Shown here piece after piece: positions 25,742-37,558 of a DNA stretch of 64,000 nucleotides. Source of the stretch: Solibacillus sp. FSL H8-0538 (GTDB lineage Bacteria; Bacillota; Bacilli; Bacillales_A; Planococcaceae); assembly GCF_038003525.1 (NCBI RefSeq), contig NZ_JBBOPI010000001.1, positions 1,727,001 to 1,791,000 on the forward strand, written 5' to 3'. The translations under genes and the position numbers were made by a program. Below the pieces are notes generated by a model. It worked only from the letters and a program-made list of their open reading frames with translations, did not search any database and was not told the DNA's origin. The first letter of the stretch is position 1. The number at the start of each line of letters is the position of its first letter.

Positions 25742-25773
25742 AAAGTCTAGCAAAATACTGCTAGACTTTTTTT
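25742..25773 (+). terminator. Terminator of the 34-codon ORF
   Basis: AAAGTCTAGCA pairs perfectly with TGCTAGACTTT, followed by TTTT. Confidence 0.9.
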
Positions 25774-25811
25774 GTGGATAAAATAGTATAGCTTTTCCAT
25801 CCACATAAATT

Positions 25812-25856
25812 AGGACATCAACTAGCCCTATTTTGGACGAGTTGTTTGTTCCTAAT
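25812..25856. repeat. 45-bp diverged repeat, copy 1
   Basis: About 80 percent identical (36 of 45 bases) to 37318-37362, around a shared CCCTATTTTGG core. It may be a decayed paralogous coding piece or a small dispersed hairpin. Confidence 0.4.
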
Positions 25857-25894
25857 TTTCCGGATTTAGTTAAAAAGAAAGAAATACGGGGGAA

Positions 25895-26002
25895 TTGAAC
25901 ACAAATAATGCGGAAAATATCCAATCATTTTATCCACAAGCACAAAAATTTAATGCAGTTTGGAAGCAATACGATCCGGAAGATGTATTTTTAATGACTT
26001 AA
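25895..26002 (+). pseudogene. C-terminal remnant of a possible FAD-linked oxidase
   Basis: The frame reads NAENIQSFYPQAQKFNAVWK then QYDPEDVFLM and a stop. It resembles the C-terminal end of BBE-type FAD-linked oxidases (a YDPxxxF ending). No intact upstream part is present. Confidence 0.4.
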
Positions 26003-26140
26003 AACAAGAAAATATTCTTAGTAATTTAAAGGTTTTAACGGTTTCGGAGCAATAATAAAAGAAAAAATTAGAATAATTAAAAATATACAAAATTATAAAA
26101 AAACTAAACCAAAACAGCAAAAAACATGCAAGATAAAGAG

Positions 26141-26154
26141 TGAAAGCGGTTTCA
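26141..26154. promoter_or_regulatory. CcpA cre-like site upstream of ilvD
   Basis: TGAAAGCGGTTTCA, a near-perfect cre palindrome, centred roughly 90 bp upstream of the predicted ilvD start site. A far-upstream cre is compatible with CcpA activation, as known for Bacillus subtilis ilv-leu. Confidence 0.6.
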
Positions 26155-26200
26155 AAATGGTTGATTTTTTTGAATTGTATAAATAATTCTAAAAATAGTG

Positions 26201-26230
26201 TTGACGGTTCGCCTTGATTCGTACTATGAT
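26201..26230 (+). promoter_or_regulatory. predicted ilvD promoter
   Basis: TTGACG (26201-26206), 18-bp spacer, TATGAT (26225-26230). It gives a leader of roughly 230 bases before ilvD. Confidence 0.55.
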
Positions 26231-26232
26231 AA

Positions 26233-26343
26233 CAACAATTTAGTACACACGTTGCATACTTCAAACGTCTTTATGACAATCTAGTTTTTGAAAGTACAAC
26301 GACCGTATTTAAAGGAATTCCTGCTTTCACAGAAGTTCCATAA
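26233..26343 (+). pseudogene. unrecognised coding remnant inside the ilvD leader
   Basis: The frame reads STHVAYFKRLYDNLVFE then STTTVFKGIPAFTEVP and stops. The composition is protein-like but there is no start codon or ribosome site, so it is probably the end of a lost gene. Downstream to 26465 lies a hairpin (GTGAT...ATCAC, 26351-26377) but no gene. Confidence 0.35.
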
Positions 26344-26465
26344 AAAAGTGATGCCGTTCAAGTGGGCGGAACATCACACGTAGCGCAGTAATAGTTAAAC
26401 AATAGATATTTACGCTAAAATAGCATTAAATATGGAACAAGCATTACGTGAGGGGCGTTTAGTAA

Positions 26466-28136
26466 ATGAGAAGCGATATGATTAAGCTTGGGGTAGACCG
26501 TGCTCCACACCGTAGCCTTCTTTATGCTACAGGGAAAGTGAAGGCAAGAGATTTAGAGAAGCCATTCATCGGTGTATGTAACTCGTATATTGATATTATT
26601 CCAGGACATGTCCACTTACGCGAGTTTGCGGAAGTTGTCAAGGAAGCTATTATTGAAGCAGGCGGTATTCCATTTGAGTTCAATACAATTGGTGTTGATG
26701 ATGGAATTGCAATGGGTCACATTGGCATGCGTTATTCATTGCCATCACGTGAAATTATTGCAGACTCAGCTGAAACAGTTATTAACGCGCACTGGTTCGA
26801 CGGTGTATTTTACATCCCGAACTGCGATAAAATTACACCAGGGATGCTGATGGCAGCTGTACGTACAAACGTACCATCTGTTTTCGTATCAGGTGGCCCG
26901 ATGGAAGCAGGTACATCTGCAAACGGTAAGCAATTATCATTAACAAGTGTATTTGAAGGCGTCGGCGCACATAAAGCAGGGAACATGACAGCTGAGGAGC
27001 TACTTGATATTGAGAACAATGCATGTCCAACATGTGGTTCTTGCTCAGGCATGTTCACAGCGAACTCGATGAACTGCTTAATGGAGATGTTAGGTGTTGC
27101 ACTACCAGGTAACGGCACAATTGTCGCAACGAGTGATGAGCGTCACCAACTAATTAAAGAGGCAGCAAAACATTTAGTTCGTATGATTAAAGAAGATGTT
27201 AAACCGCGCGATATTATTACAAAAGAAGCGATTGATGACGCATTTGCACTAGATATGGCTATGGGTGGATCGACAAATACTGTACTCCACACATTAGCAA
27301 TCGCAAACGAGGCAGAAATTGATTATAAAATCGAAGACATTAATAAAGTCGCTGAACGCGTTCCGTATTTAGCGAAAATTATGCCAGCTTCTGACATATC
27401 TATGGATGATATTTGCAAAGCAGGCGGTGTCCAAGCGATTATTAATGAATTAACGAAAATTCCTGGTGCTATCCATCCTGACCGTCCAACTATTTCGGGC
27501 GTGACGATGCGTGAGCTTGTGAAAGATTATCACATTACTGATGACAAAATCATTCGTACGAAAGATAATCCATATTCTCCTGTTGGTGGTTTGTCTGTAT
27601 TATTTGGCAACATCGCACCGGAAGGCTCTGTTATTAAAGTTGGTGCTGTTGATCCTTCGATTAAACAGTTTATCGGCGAAGCAATTGTGTTTGAATCACA
27701 AGAGGAAGCACAAGAAGCGATTGATCAAGGCATTGTACGCGAAGGCCATGTGGTTGTTATTCGCTACGAAGGGCCAAAAGGTGGTCCAGGAATGCCAGAA
27801 ATGCTTGCTCCGACTTCAGCAATTCAAGGTCGCGGGTTAGGAACGAAAGTCGCACTTATTACAGACGGACGTTTCTCTGGTGCATCTCGAGGAATTTCAA
27901 TTGGTCATATTTCACCTGAAGCAGCAGAAGGCGGTCCAATCGCTTTGATTGAAAACGGTGATACAATTGCGATCGATTTACCAAACCGTACGATTAATCT
28001 AGAAGTATCTGAAGAGTTACTTGCAGAACGTCGCACAAAATTACCTGTTTTTGAACCGAAAATTAAACGCGGTTGGTTAGCCCGTTACTCAGCATTAGTA
28101 ACGAATGCTTCTCAAGGCGGCGTTATGAAAATCTAA
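26466..28136 (+). CDS. ilvD: dihydroxy-acid dehydratase
   Basis: 556 residues. NCDKITPGM and [24 protein letters not shown] hold the cysteines for the iron-sulfur cluster. [17 protein letters not shown] and [20 protein letters not shown] are the C-terminal IlvD/Edd signatures. It dehydrates dihydroxy-isovalerate and dihydroxy-methylvalerate in Ile/Val synthesis. GAGGGG precedes the ATG. The first gene of the cluster, it is separated from ilvB by a T-box leader, so it has its own control. Confidence 0.95.
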   Translation: MRSDMIKLGVDRAPHRSLLYATGKVKARDLEKPFIGVCNSYIDIIPGHVHLREFAEVVKEAIIEAGGIPFEFNTIGVDDGIAMGHIGMRYSLPSREIIADSAETVINAHWFDGVFYIPNCDKITPGMLMAAVRTNVPSVFVSGGPMEAGTSANGKQLSLTSVFEGVGAHKAGNMTAEELLDIENNACPTCGSCSGMFTANSMNCLMEMLGVALPGNGTIVATSDERHQLIKEAAKHLVRMIKEDVKPRDIITKEAIDDAFALDMAMGGSTNTVLHTLAIANEAEIDYKIEDINKVAERVPYLAKIMPASDISMDDICKAGGVQAIINELTKIPGAIHPDRPTISGVTMRELVKDYHITDDKIIRTKDNPYSPVGGLSVLFGNIAPEGSVIKVGAVDPSIKQFIGEAIVFESQEEAQEAIDQGIVREGHVVVIRYEGPKGGPGMPEMLAPTSAIQGRGLGTKVALITDGRFSGASRGISIGHISPEAAEGGPIALIENGDTIAIDLPNRTINLEVSEELLAERRTKLPVFEPKIKRGWLARYSALVTNASQGGVMKI

Positions 28137-28160
28137 TTTATTTTACTTGAATAATATAAA

Positions 28161-28505
28161 TCGTTGATGAGGTTAAAGGTACTAGAGCATTGTATTTACC
28201 AGAGAGTCGGTATTGCTGGAAGCCGATGATACAACTAGTACCGACATCCCCTCGGAGTGAGCTATTAAACGCATTCTTTGCTATTAGATAGTTCCGGGCA
28301 TAGTCGAAGTGCTCGTTATTAATGAATAGTGTATTACGCTTTGTTGCACGCTAAATTTTCTGTGTATTTGGAATTTAGCGAAAGTGAAATAATTTCCACT
28401 ATTCGCGAGGTAGCTTTTAGCTATGAACAAGGGTGGTACCATGAAAAGTCTTTTTCATCCCTACGCAAGGTTTATTTTGCGTGCGGAGAAAAGGGCTTTT
28501 TGTTT
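28161..28505 (+). ncRNA. T-box leader (Ile-type specifier) upstream of ilvB
   Basis: Stem I is closed by GGTACTAG/CTAGTACC and ends CTCGGAGTGAGC. The specifier loop reads CCGAC-ATC-C, the same geometry as CGAAA-GGC-A in the glyQS leader, so the codon is ATC (Ile). The T-box core is AAGGGTGGTACC (28429-28440). Its TGGT pairs with an ACCA tRNA end, which fits the tRNA-Ile discriminator A. The antiterminator pairs ATGAAAAG with CTTTTTCAT and competes with a terminator stem (28444-28505). Confidence 0.88.
28444..28505 (+). terminator. T-box-controlled terminator
   Basis: TACGCAA/TTGCGTG and an outer AAAAGTCTTTTTC/GAGAAAAGGGCTTTTT stem end in a T run. It forms when charged tRNA-Ile fails to stabilise the antiterminator. 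Confidence 0.75.
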
Positions 28506-28539
28506 TCTAGTTATTCTTGAATAGGGAGGAGAACACAAT

Positions 28540-30291
28540 ATGAGTGCAAATGTTTCAGTAAATGAACAACTTGATGTAAGTTCAGAAGCACAAGAAGTGA
28601 AGAAGCCGCGAGATGGTGCTGATATTTTAATTCAGTCATTACATGATCAAGGCGTTGATATAATTTTCGGCTATCCGGGCGGAGCGGTATTACAAATTTA
28701 TGATGCAATGTATCGCAACCCAATTCGTCACATTTTAACTCGTCACGAACAAGGTGCGATTCACGCTGCTGAAGGTTACGCACGTGTAACAAACAAACCA
28801 GGCGTTGTTATTGCCACATCTGGACCAGGCGCAACGAACCTTGTCACAGGTATTGCTGATGCGATGATAGACTCGATTCCCCTTGTTATTTTCACAGGGC
28901 AGGTTGCGACGTCAGTAATCGGTACGGATGCATTCCAAGAGGCGGACATTATGGGGATTACAACACCTATTACTAAGCACAACTACCAAGTGCAAGACGT
29001 GAAAGATATCCCACGTATCATTAATGAAGCGTTCCATATTGCGAATACAGGTCGTAAAGGTCCAGTATTAATTGACTTCCCGAAAAACGTGTCTCAATCA
29101 ATATTTAATGAAAATATTCCAACGACACCGGAAGAAATTTACTTACCAGGCTATCAACCCAATTCTAAACCGAACTACTTACAAATTCAAAAAGCAATTC
29201 AAGCTATTTCGTTAGCGAAGAAGCCGTTAGTATTAGCAGGTGCAGGTGTGTTATTTGCCGATGCGCGTGGAGAATTGACTGAATTTGTCGAAAAGTACAA
29301 ATTACCTGTCATTAACACATTGCTTGGACTTGGTAGCATTCACGGCGAACACGAGCAGTTTTACGGTATGGCGGGAATGCACGGTACAGTAACAGCGAAT
29401 AATGCGATTACAAAAGCAGACTTACTTATTAATATCGGTGCACGCTTTGATGACCGTTTAACAGGGAGCTTAGCTACCTTTGCCCCGAATGCAACAATCG
29501 TGCACATCGATATTGATCCTGCGGAAATCGGTAAAAATGTACCTACTGATATCCCAATCGTCGCAGATGCTAAAGAAGCATTAAAAGCACTACTGAAAAA
29601 AGAATTTGACGCACCGGATACAACAGCTTGGTTGGAGTATTTAAATGAAAGTAAAAAAGAGTATCCGTTATGGTACGAAGCTGATGGTGTTGAAACATTA
29701 CCACAGCAAGCACTTGAACTCATTCATAAAATTACGAACGGTGATGCAATTGTTACAACCGACGTAGGCCAACACCAAATGTGGACTGCGCAGTATTACC
29801 GCTTAAACAACGACCATGGCTGGGTAACGTCAGGTGGTCTTGGGACAATGGGCTTCGGCTTTCCAGCTGCAATTGGCGCACAATTTGCGAAACCAGACAA
29901 GAAAGTTATCTCGATTGTTGGGGACGCAGGATTCCAAATGACAAACCAAGAATTGGCGTTATTAAAAGAATTCAATTTACCAGTAAAAGTTGTGATTTTA
30001 AACAATCAGTGCTTGGGAATGGTTCGCCAATGGCAAGAAACATTCTATGACGAACGCTATTCATCATCACTTATTCCAGTACAACCGGATTTCGTAAAAC
30101 TAGCAGATGCATATGGGGTTAAAGGATACCGCATTAATACTTTAGCAGAAGCGGAGGCAATTCTCACAGAAGCAATTAACTCAGATGAGCCAGTTGTCAT
30201 TGATTGCCGCGTGAAGCAGCTAGAAAACGTTTATCCAATGGTTGCACCAGGAAAAGGACTACACGAAATGATCGGGGTGAAGAAGGGGTGA
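28540..30291 (+). CDS. ilvB: acetolactate synthase, large (catalytic) subunit
   Basis: 583 residues. ThDP enzyme features: the catalytic Glu in [16 protein letters not shown], a [12 protein letters not shown] block, and the ThDP/Mg motif [21 protein letters not shown]. It condenses pyruvate with pyruvate or 2-oxobutyrate, the first common step to Val, Leu and Ile. A GGGAGGAG ribosome site lies upstream. It is the first gene after the T-box, and the stop overlaps the ilvN GTG start. Confidence 0.95.
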   Translation: MSANVSVNEQLDVSSEAQEVKKPRDGADILIQSLHDQGVDIIFGYPGGAVLQIYDAMYRNPIRHILTRHEQGAIHAAEGYARVTNKPGVVIATSGPGATNLVTGIADAMIDSIPLVIFTGQVATSVIGTDAFQEADIMGITTPITKHNYQVQDVKDIPRIINEAFHIANTGRKGPVLIDFPKNVSQSIFNENIPTTPEEIYLPGYQPNSKPNYLQIQKAIQAISLAKKPLVLAGAGVLFADARGELTEFVEKYKLPVINTLLGLGSIHGEHEQFYGMAGMHGTVTANNAITKADLLINIGARFDDRLTGSLATFAPNATIVHIDIDPAEIGKNVPTDIPIVADAKEALKALLKKEFDAPDTTAWLEYLNESKKEYPLWYEADGVETLPQQALELIHKITNGDAIVTTDVGQHQMWTAQYYRLNNDHGWVTSGGLGTMGFGFPAAIGAQFAKPDKKVISIVGDAGFQMTNQELALLKEFNLPVKVVILNNQCLGMVRQWQETFYDERYSSSLIPVQPDFVKLADAYGVKGYRINTLAEAEAILTEAINSDEPVVIDCRVKQLENVYPMVAPGKGLHEMIGVKKG

Positions 30292-30803
30292 AACGTGTCA
30301 TTACAGTAACAGTTATTAATCAAAGCGGTGTACTTAACCGTGTAACAGGGCTTTTAATGAAGCGCCAATTCAATATTGAATCAATTACAGTTGGCCATAC
30401 TGAACAGCCAAACTTCTCAAAAATGACATTCGTCGTACATGTAGAAGATGAAAGTAAAATTGAACAGTTGATCAAACAACTATCAAAACAAATCGACGTG
30501 CTAAAAGTAAATGATATTTCGGATAAATCAATTGTGCTCCGTGAGTTAGCATTAGTGAAAGTTATTTCACCACCAAATGTTCGACTTGAAATGAATGCAA
30601 TTATCGAACCGTTCCGTCCACAAGTGATTGACACAGCGAAAAATGTTGTAACGTATCAAGTGGTAGGTCATCCGGAAAAAATTGATGCCTTTATCGAACT
30701 AATTCGTCCATATGGCATAAAAGAATTAACGCGTACTGGTGCTACTGCATCGGTGCGTGAAGCACAAAAAACAGAAGGTCCGCAGCTATCTATTTTGAAA
30801 TAA
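30288..30803 (+). CDS. ilvN: acetolactate synthase, small (regulatory) subunit
   Basis: 171 residues. The N-terminal ACT domain reads [20 protein letters not shown] then [18 protein letters not shown], followed by the C-terminal ALS_ss domain ([21 protein letters not shown]...[20 protein letters not shown]). It gives valine feedback control of IlvB. The GTG at 30288 overlaps the ilvB stop by four bases; sequence further upstream in this frame has no homology to the family. Confidence 0.93.
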   Translation: MKRVITVTVINQSGVLNRVTGLLMKRQFNIESITVGHTEQPNFSKMTFVVHVEDESKIEQLIKQLSKQIDVLKVNDISDKSIVLRELALVKVISPPNVRLEMNAIIEPFRPQVIDTAKNVVTYQVVGHPEKIDAFIELIRPYGIKELTRTGATASVREAQKTEGPQLSILK

Positions 30804-31900
<1,097 letters not shown>

Positions 31901-31901
<1 letters not shown>

Positions 31902-33445
31902 TGCGCAAGATTGATATTTTTGATACAACCCTTCGTGACGGAGAACAATCAGCAGGAATTAACTTAAACACGGCGGAAAAAATAGAAATCGCAAAACAGT
32001 TAGAGCGCCTAGGTGTCACAATTATTGAAGCGGGATTCCCCGCTTCATCACCTGGTGATTTTGAAGCAGTTAATCGTATTGCAGGAACAGTGAAAAACTC
32101 GATCGTAACAGGTCTTGCGCGCTGTATCCAAAAAGATATTGATACAACGTGGGAAGCGATTAAAGTCGCAGAACAACCACATATTCATATTTTCCTAGCA
32201 ACAAGCCCAATCCATATGGAGTACAAATTAAAAAAATCTCCAGAACAAGTAATGGAACAAGCCGTAGAAGCAGTAAAATATGCGAAGAAGTTTTTCCCAC
32301 TAGTACAATGGTCGGCTGAAGACGGGTTCCGATCGGATCGTGAATTTTTAGCGGAAATTATCGGAGAAGTTATTGCTGCTGGTGCAACAACGATTAATAT
32401 TCCAGACACAGTAGGCTATGCATCACCAAATGAATACGGTGAGCTATTCAAATACTTACGTGAAAATGCGCGTGGTGCAGACACAGTGAAATTTTCAGCA
32501 CACTGCCATGACGATTTAGGAATGGCGGTAGCAAACTCAATTGCGGCGATCCAAAACGGTGCAGACCAAGTGGAATGTACAATTAACGGGATCGGTGAGC
32601 GTGCGGGGAATGCAGCGCTAGAAGAAATTGGTGTGGCCATGCATATTCGTAAAGACCTTTACCAAGTAGAGACAGGTCTGAACTTAAAAGAAATTAAACG
32701 TTCATCACAACTGGTAAGCCGCCTAACAGGTGTTGTGATCCAGCCAAACAAAGCGGTTGTTGGGAAAAATGCCTTTGCTCATGAATCAGGCATCCACCAA
32801 GACGGTGTGCTAAAAAATCCTGAAACATACGAAATCATCTCACCAGCATTAATTGGAGAAGATGATATACCATTAGTATTAGGTAAACACTCAGGCCGCG
32901 CAGCTTTCCGTGACCGTGCGGAAACAATGGGCTACGAGCTATCAGATGAAAAATTAAACAAGGCGTTCCAAGAATTTAAACGCTTAGCAGACCGTAAAAA
33001 AGAAGTAACCGAAGAAGATTTAGTTACAATTTTAACGGAACAACAAGTATCAGTTGAAGATGTAGCACTATTTGAACTAAAAAGTGTGCAAGTGCAGTAC
33101 GGAACGGAAAATATTCCAACCGCAACAGCATCTGTCATTACTCCTGAAGGCGAAACGAAAACGCTCGCTTCAACAGGTTCAGGTTCAGTAGAGGCCATTT
33201 TCAACACTCTTGAACAATTAGTCAACGGCACAGTAAATATTTTAGATTACCGTGTAAAATCAGTTGGCAAAGGCCGTGATGCATTAGGAGAAGCTGTTAT
33301 TAACCTAAGCTACAACGGCTACACATCAACTGGTCGTGACGCAGCACTAGACGTACTTGAGGCATCTGCAAAAGCATATTTAAACGCAATCAATCGCCAA
33401 CTTATTCAAGAAAGCATCCGCGCACAACAGCCGGTGCTAGTATAA
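31901..33445 (+). CDS. leuA: 2-isopropylmalate synthase
   Basis: 514 residues. [13 protein letters not shown] opens the HMGL/TIM-barrel domain. [16 protein letters not shown] provides the metal-binding His pair, and a C-terminal LeuA dimer domain provides leucine feedback ([15 protein letters not shown] onward). First committed step of leucine synthesis. The start overlaps the ilvC stop (TAATG), implying coupled translation. Confidence 0.95.
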
Positions 33446-33452
33446 CAATGAG

Positions 33453-33480
33453 CGCCATCAGACAACTTGTTTGATGGCGT
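33453..33480 (+). terminator. intercistronic hairpin between leuA and leuB
   Basis: GCCATCA-GACAA pairs with TTGT-TTGATGGC, followed by only three T. It is probably an RNA-stability or partial-termination element, not the end of the operon. Confidence 0.45.
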
Positions 33481-33539
33481 TTCACTAAAATAGCGCAAAA
33501 TGGTACGTCCATACACGTGAGAAGGAAAGGTGTTTTCAA

Positions 33540-34640
33540 ATGGAAAAGAAAATTACAGTACTGCCTGGCGACGGGATTGGTCCTGAAGTTATCGCTTCAG
33601 CAGTAAAAGTATTACAAGTAATCGGCAAACGATTTAACCATACATTCCACTTAGGCTACGCTACAATCGGTGGAGCGGCAATCGACCAACATAATAACCC
33701 ACTACCAGAAGAAACGATTGCAATGTGTGAAGAAAGTGACGCAGTACTACTCGGTGCGGTAGGCGGTCCTAAATGGGACAATAACCCACCAGAATTACGT
33801 CCGGAAAAAGGTTTATTAAAAATCCGTAAACACTTTGATTTATTCGCAAACCTTCGTCCAGTTAAAGCGTTCCCAAGCTTACTTGCATCTTCTCCATTAA
33901 AGCGTGAAGTCGCAGAAAACGTTGATTTAATGATCGTACGTGAACTAACAGGGGGCCTTTACTTCGGAGAGCCACGCATGAAAACAGAAACAAGTGCTAT
34001 TGATACATGTGTGTATTCACGCGAGGAAATCGAACGCATCGTGGACAATGCTTATGAACTAGCAAGACTGCGTCGCGGAAAGTTATGTTCAGTAGACAAA
34101 GCTAACGTACTAGATACGTCAAGATTATGGCGAGAAATCGTGGAAGAAAAGAAAAAGCAGTACCCAGATGTAGAAACTGAGCATAACTTAGTGGATTCTG
34201 TGGCAATGAAATTAATTACAAACCCAGGCCATTACGATGTTGTTGTAACGGAAAATTTATTTGGCGACATTTTAAGTGATGAAGCTTCTGTCATTACGGG
34301 CTCACTTGGTGTATTACCTTCTGCATCAATTCGCGGCGATAGCTTCGGTCTTTATGAGCCAGTTCATGGTTCAGCACCTGAACTTGCAGGTCAAGGTGTA
34401 GCAAATCCTGCAGCAACGATTCTTTCAGTGGCGATGATGCTTCAGTATTCATTTGGCTTGAAAGAAGAAGCAGCTGAAATCGAACGCGCGGTTAACGCAG
34501 TATTCGAAGATGGTTACTTCACTGCGGACCTTGCTCAACAAGGCGGTCGTATTTTATCAACAGACGAATGGACAGACAAAGTCATTAACGAAATTGATAC
34601 AAGCTTCGTATCAGACAGCATTATGATTTCATATATTTAA
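33540..34640 (+). CDS. leuB: 3-isopropylmalate dehydrogenase
   Basis: 366 residues. [10 protein letters not shown] at the N-terminus, [16 protein letters not shown], and [25 protein letters not shown] with [21 protein letters not shown] as the NAD and Mg site. It oxidatively decarboxylates 3-isopropylmalate. AAGGAAAGG precedes the ATG. Confidence 0.95.
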   Translation: MEKKITVLPGDGIGPEVIASAVKVLQVIGKRFNHTFHLGYATIGGAAIDQHNNPLPEETIAMCEESDAVLLGAVGGPKWDNNPPELRPEKGLLKIRKHFDLFANLRPVKAFPSLLASSPLKREVAENVDLMIVRELTGGLYFGEPRMKTETSAIDTCVYSREEIERIVDNAYELARLRRGKLCSVDKANVLDTSRLWREIVEEKKKQYPDVETEHNLVDSVAMKLITNPGHYDVVVTENLFGDILSDEASVITGSLGVLPSASIRGDSFGLYEPVHGSAPELAGQGVANPAATILSVAMMLQYSFGLKEEAAEIERAVNAVFEDGYFTADLAQQGGRILSTDEWTDKVINEIDTSFVSDSIMISYI

Positions 34641-34656
34641 GGGATTGGTGAAGAAC

Positions 34657-36066
34657 ATGGGGAAAAACATAATTGAAAAAATTTGGGATACACACGTTGT
34701 ATATGAGGAACCAGGTAAACCTGATTTACTGTATATTGACCTTCATTTAATTCATGAAGTAACGAGCCCACAAGCGTTTGAAGGTTTGCGCATTAACAAT
34801 CGTAAAGTGCGTCGTCCGGATCTTTGCTTTGCGACAATGGATCATAACGTACCAACAAAAAATTTACCTACAATTAATGACCCAATCGCACGCAATCAAA
34901 TCGAAACACTTGCAAAAAATGCGCAAGAATTTGGCATTGAACTGGCAGATATCGGCCACCCAGACCAAGGGATTGTACACGTTATCGGTCCAGAGCTTGG
35001 GCTAACACAACCTGGTAAAACAATCGTTTGTGGTGACTCGCATACATCAACACATGGTGCATTCGGTGCGATTGCATTCGGTATCGGTACATCTGAAGTT
35101 GAGCACGTAATGAGTACACAAACACTATGGCAAAACAAACCGAAAACAATGGAAATCCGCGTAGAAGGTGAGCTTCCAGTAGGCGTTGCTGCAAAAGATA
35201 TTATTCTAGCGATCATTTCTAAATTCGGTATTGGTGTAGGAACGGGTCATATTGTGGAATTCACTGGAGAAGCGATCCACAAACTATCAATGGAAGAACG
35301 TATGACAATTTGTAATATGTCAATTGAAGCTGGCGCTAAAGCAGGCCTTGTGTCACCAGATGACATTACAGTGGAATACATCCGAGGTCGTCGTTATGCA
35401 CCAAAAGACGAAACATTCGAAGAGGCAGCAGCTTACTGGTTAAGCCTTGCTTCTGACACAGATGCTACGTATGACGAAGTACGTATCATTAATGCAGAAG
35501 AAATTGAGCCAATCGTAACATGGGGTACAAACCCATCAATGGGCTCTGGTGTTTCACAAAATGTCCCAACGCAGAATGACTACACAGATGAGTCAGATAA
35601 AGCGGCACTTCGCCAAGCGCTGGAGTACATGGGGTTAGAAGAAGGCCAACCGCTAACTTCAATTGACGTACAGCACGTATTTATCGGCTCATGTACAAAT
35701 TCACGTCTATCGGATTTACGTGCAGCTGCACAAGTAATCCAAGGTCGTAAAGTAAATGAAAACGTAACAGCCATCGTTGTACCAGGTTCATTTACAACAA
35801 AACAACAAGCGGAAGCGGAAGGTTTAAATAAAATCTTTCTTGAAGCAGGCTTTGAATGGCGCGAGTCTGGCTGTTCAATGTGCCTAGCGATGAATGATGA
35901 CGTAGTACCAGCTGGGGAACGTTGTGCATCAACATCTAACCGTAACTTCGAAGGTCGTCAAGGCACAGGCGCACGCACGCACTTAGTGTCGCCTCAAATG
36001 GCAGCAGCTGCAGCAATTGCTGGCCACTTCGTTGATGTTCGTGAATTTGTTAAGGAAACAGTTTAA
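34657..36066 (+). CDS. leuC: 3-isopropylmalate dehydratase, large subunit
   Basis: 469 residues of the aconitase family. [25 protein letters not shown], the first cluster Cys in [16 protein letters not shown], and the paired Cys in [12 protein letters not shown] bind the 4Fe-4S cluster. The ATG at 34657 follows GGTG by six bases. A TTG at 34645 is possible but lies too far upstream of the family's N-terminus. It works with LeuD. Confidence 0.95.
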   Translation: MGKNIIEKIWDTHVVYEEPGKPDLLYIDLHLIHEVTSPQAFEGLRINNRKVRRPDLCFATMDHNVPTKNLPTINDPIARNQIETLAKNAQEFGIELADIGHPDQGIVHVIGPELGLTQPGKTIVCGDSHTSTHGAFGAIAFGIGTSEVEHVMSTQTLWQNKPKTMEIRVEGELPVGVAAKDIILAIISKFGIGVGTGHIVEFTGEAIHKLSMEERMTICNMSIEAGAKAGLVSPDDITVEYIRGRRYAPKDETFEEAAAYWLSLASDTDATYDEVRIINAEEIEPIVTWGTNPSMGSGVSQNVPTQNDYTDESDKAALRQALEYMGLEEGQPLTSIDVQHVFIGSCTNSRLSDLRAAAQVIQGRKVNENVTAIVVPGSFTTKQQAEAEGLNKIFLEAGFEWRESGCSMCLAMNDDVVPAGERCASTSNRNFEGRQGTGARTHLVSPQMAAAAAIAGHFVDVREFVKETV

Positions 36067-36079
36067 GAGGTGAAATAAA

Positions 36080-36670
36080 ATGGAACCAATTAATATCATA
36101 AACAGTGTTATCACACCACTTGATCGTAAAAATGTGGATACAGATCAAATCATTTCAAAGGAATTCTTAAAACGCATTGAGCGCACAGGATTCGGCCAAT
36201 TTTTATTTTACCACTGGCGTTTTGACGCAGAAGGCAATGAAATTTCAGACTTCGTGCTAAACAAACCAGAATTTAAAGGCTCTAAAATTATTGTAGCACA
36301 GGACAACTTCGGCTGTGGTTCATCACGTGAGCACGCACCTTGGGCAATTTTAGACTACGGCTTTAACGTAGTCATCGCTCCAAGTTTCGCCGATATTTTC
36401 CACAATAATTGCTACAAAAACGGCATCCTGCCAATTAAATTAACTGAAGCAGAGTGTGACGAGATTTTATCAAAAGGCTTAACAAACCCGTACAACGTGG
36501 AAGTAAGCCTAGAAGCACAAACGGTAACAGGGGAAGACGGAGCAGTATACAACTTCTCAATCGATCCGTACTATAAAGAAACACTAATCAATGGTTGGGA
36601 TGAAATTGCCCTAACGATTCAATATGAAGAGTATATTGCGGCGTACGAAGCAAAGCGCGTTGCTTACTAA
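36080..36670 (+). CDS. leuD: 3-isopropylmalate dehydratase, small subunit
   Basis: 196 residues, normal length. NVDTDQIISKEFLKRIERTGFG and DNFGCGSSREHAPWAILDYGF are the swivel-domain signatures. Last gene of the ilv-leu operon, followed by a terminator. Confidence 0.95.
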   Translation: MEPINIINSVITPLDRKNVDTDQIISKEFLKRIERTGFGQFLFYHWRFDAEGNEISDFVLNKPEFKGSKIIVAQDNFGCGSSREHAPWAILDYGFNVVIAPSFADIFHNNCYKNGILPIKLTEAECDEILSKGLTNPYNVEVSLEAQTVTGEDGAVYNFSIDPYYKETLINGWDEIALTIQYEEYIAAYEAKRVAY

Positions 36671-36685
36671 TTAAATAAACCGAAA

Positions 36686-36724
36686 TGAGCCCGACTTTGA
36701 TGGATTACTTCAAAGTCGGGTTCG
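36686..36724. terminator. Terminator of the ilv-leu operon
   Basis: GCCCGACTTTGA pairs with TCAAAGTCGGG; a T-rich stretch follows on both strands. It also serves the small minus-strand gene downstream. Confidence 0.75.
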
Positions 36725-36732
36725 CTGTTTTA

Positions 36733-36915
36733 TTAACCGATTAACTCATGCTTTACTACTTCATAAGCCTGACAAATATGCTCGAAATGAGTAGGGTCAT
36801 GGCGTTTAATTAGATTTACGGCAATATCGAATAAATTAGATTCATTTCTAATAGCTAAATCAGCCATCAAATAAGTCCGGATTTGTTCGACAAAATACTT
36901 GATTTCAAAACTCAT
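36733..36915 (-). CDS. hypothetical protein, 60 aa
   Basis: A small soluble helical protein starting MSFEIKYFVEQIRTYLMADL and ending KRHDPTHFEHICQAYEVVKH. AAGGAG lies ten bases before the ATG at 36915, giving a credible start. No family recognised. Monocistronic, converging on leuD. Confidence 0.6.
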   Translation of the reverse strand: MSFEIKYFVEQIRTYLMADLAIRNESNLFDIAVNLIKRHDPTHFEHICQAYEVVKHELIG

Positions 36916-36979
36916 TATATAATCGCTCCTTAGTATTACTTTTGCTAGCAATCATACAAACTTGTTGTCTAATAACAAT

Positions 36980-37127
36980 GAGGCCAACACGATGTTGGTC
37001 ACAAAGGCGTTGCCACAGGACGTGGCGTACTTAGCCTTTGTACCTTTGTTACCCCTAAGCGGCTCATCGAACGCCCCCTGGAAAGCGTCCAGCCAGAACG
37101 GAAATCAACCCCAAGTTACGGTGCTTA
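36980..37127 (+). repeat. GC-rich dispersed repeat, copy 2
   Basis: The core (36982-37039) is nearly identical to copy 1. It continues with an arm shared only with copy 3, including a CTGGA-AAGCG-TCCAG hairpin and a stretch ending in GGAAATCAACCCCAAGTTA. Confidence 0.8.
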
Positions 37128-37558
37128 AACCAATATATTCTAATTGCACTAATATAAAGCACTTATAATATACTTTACACGCAGTTCATTTTTCTTATGC
37201 ACTCGAAACTATTTTTTCTTGCTTCAAGGGTGGCAATGAAAATCCTATCTTATAGATAATAAAAATAATAAATTTTTGAGAATGTTTATGAACTAGATTT
37301 TTCTTGGTAGATAAGAAAGGACAGCATCTCGCCCTATTTTGGGCGAAATGTTTCGTTCTAATATAGTGATTGCTGTATGGATTAAAATCCGTTGTACCAA
37401 TGGATTTACAATATATTGATGATTGCTCAGAAGATGGTGGATGTAATGTTTGTCATCATAATGTAATTTGAAAGTAGGTAGAAAGACCAGTATACTATTT
37501 TTAGAGATACTCGTAATTTAACTAGAATACTTTTACATCTGAGAGGAGTTGATTGTGC
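37128..37558. other. 431-bp gap without a convincing gene
   Basis: AT-rich. It contains the second copy of a 45-bp repeat (37318-37362). It also holds a 23-codon frame at 37402 (MDLQYIDDCSEDGGCNVCHH onward) without a ribosome site, so possibly the tail of a lost gene. Confidence 0.4.
37318..37362. repeat. 45-bp diverged repeat, copy 2
   Basis: See 25812-25856. Here the core forms a clearer hairpin, TCGCCC-TATTTT-GGGCGA. Confidence 0.4.

Noticed and set aside
28329-28520. A 63-codon frame before ilvB
   Set aside because: It sits inside the T-box leader and overlaps its structured parts.
36962-37168. A 68-codon frame over repeat copy 2
   Set aside because: It shares its sequence with the repeat core and has no start signal, so it is not a gene.
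37500-37552. WalR box upstream of the CwlO-like gene
   Set aside because: TGTAAT occurs at 37442 and 37460 but not with the five-base spacing that WalR needs.
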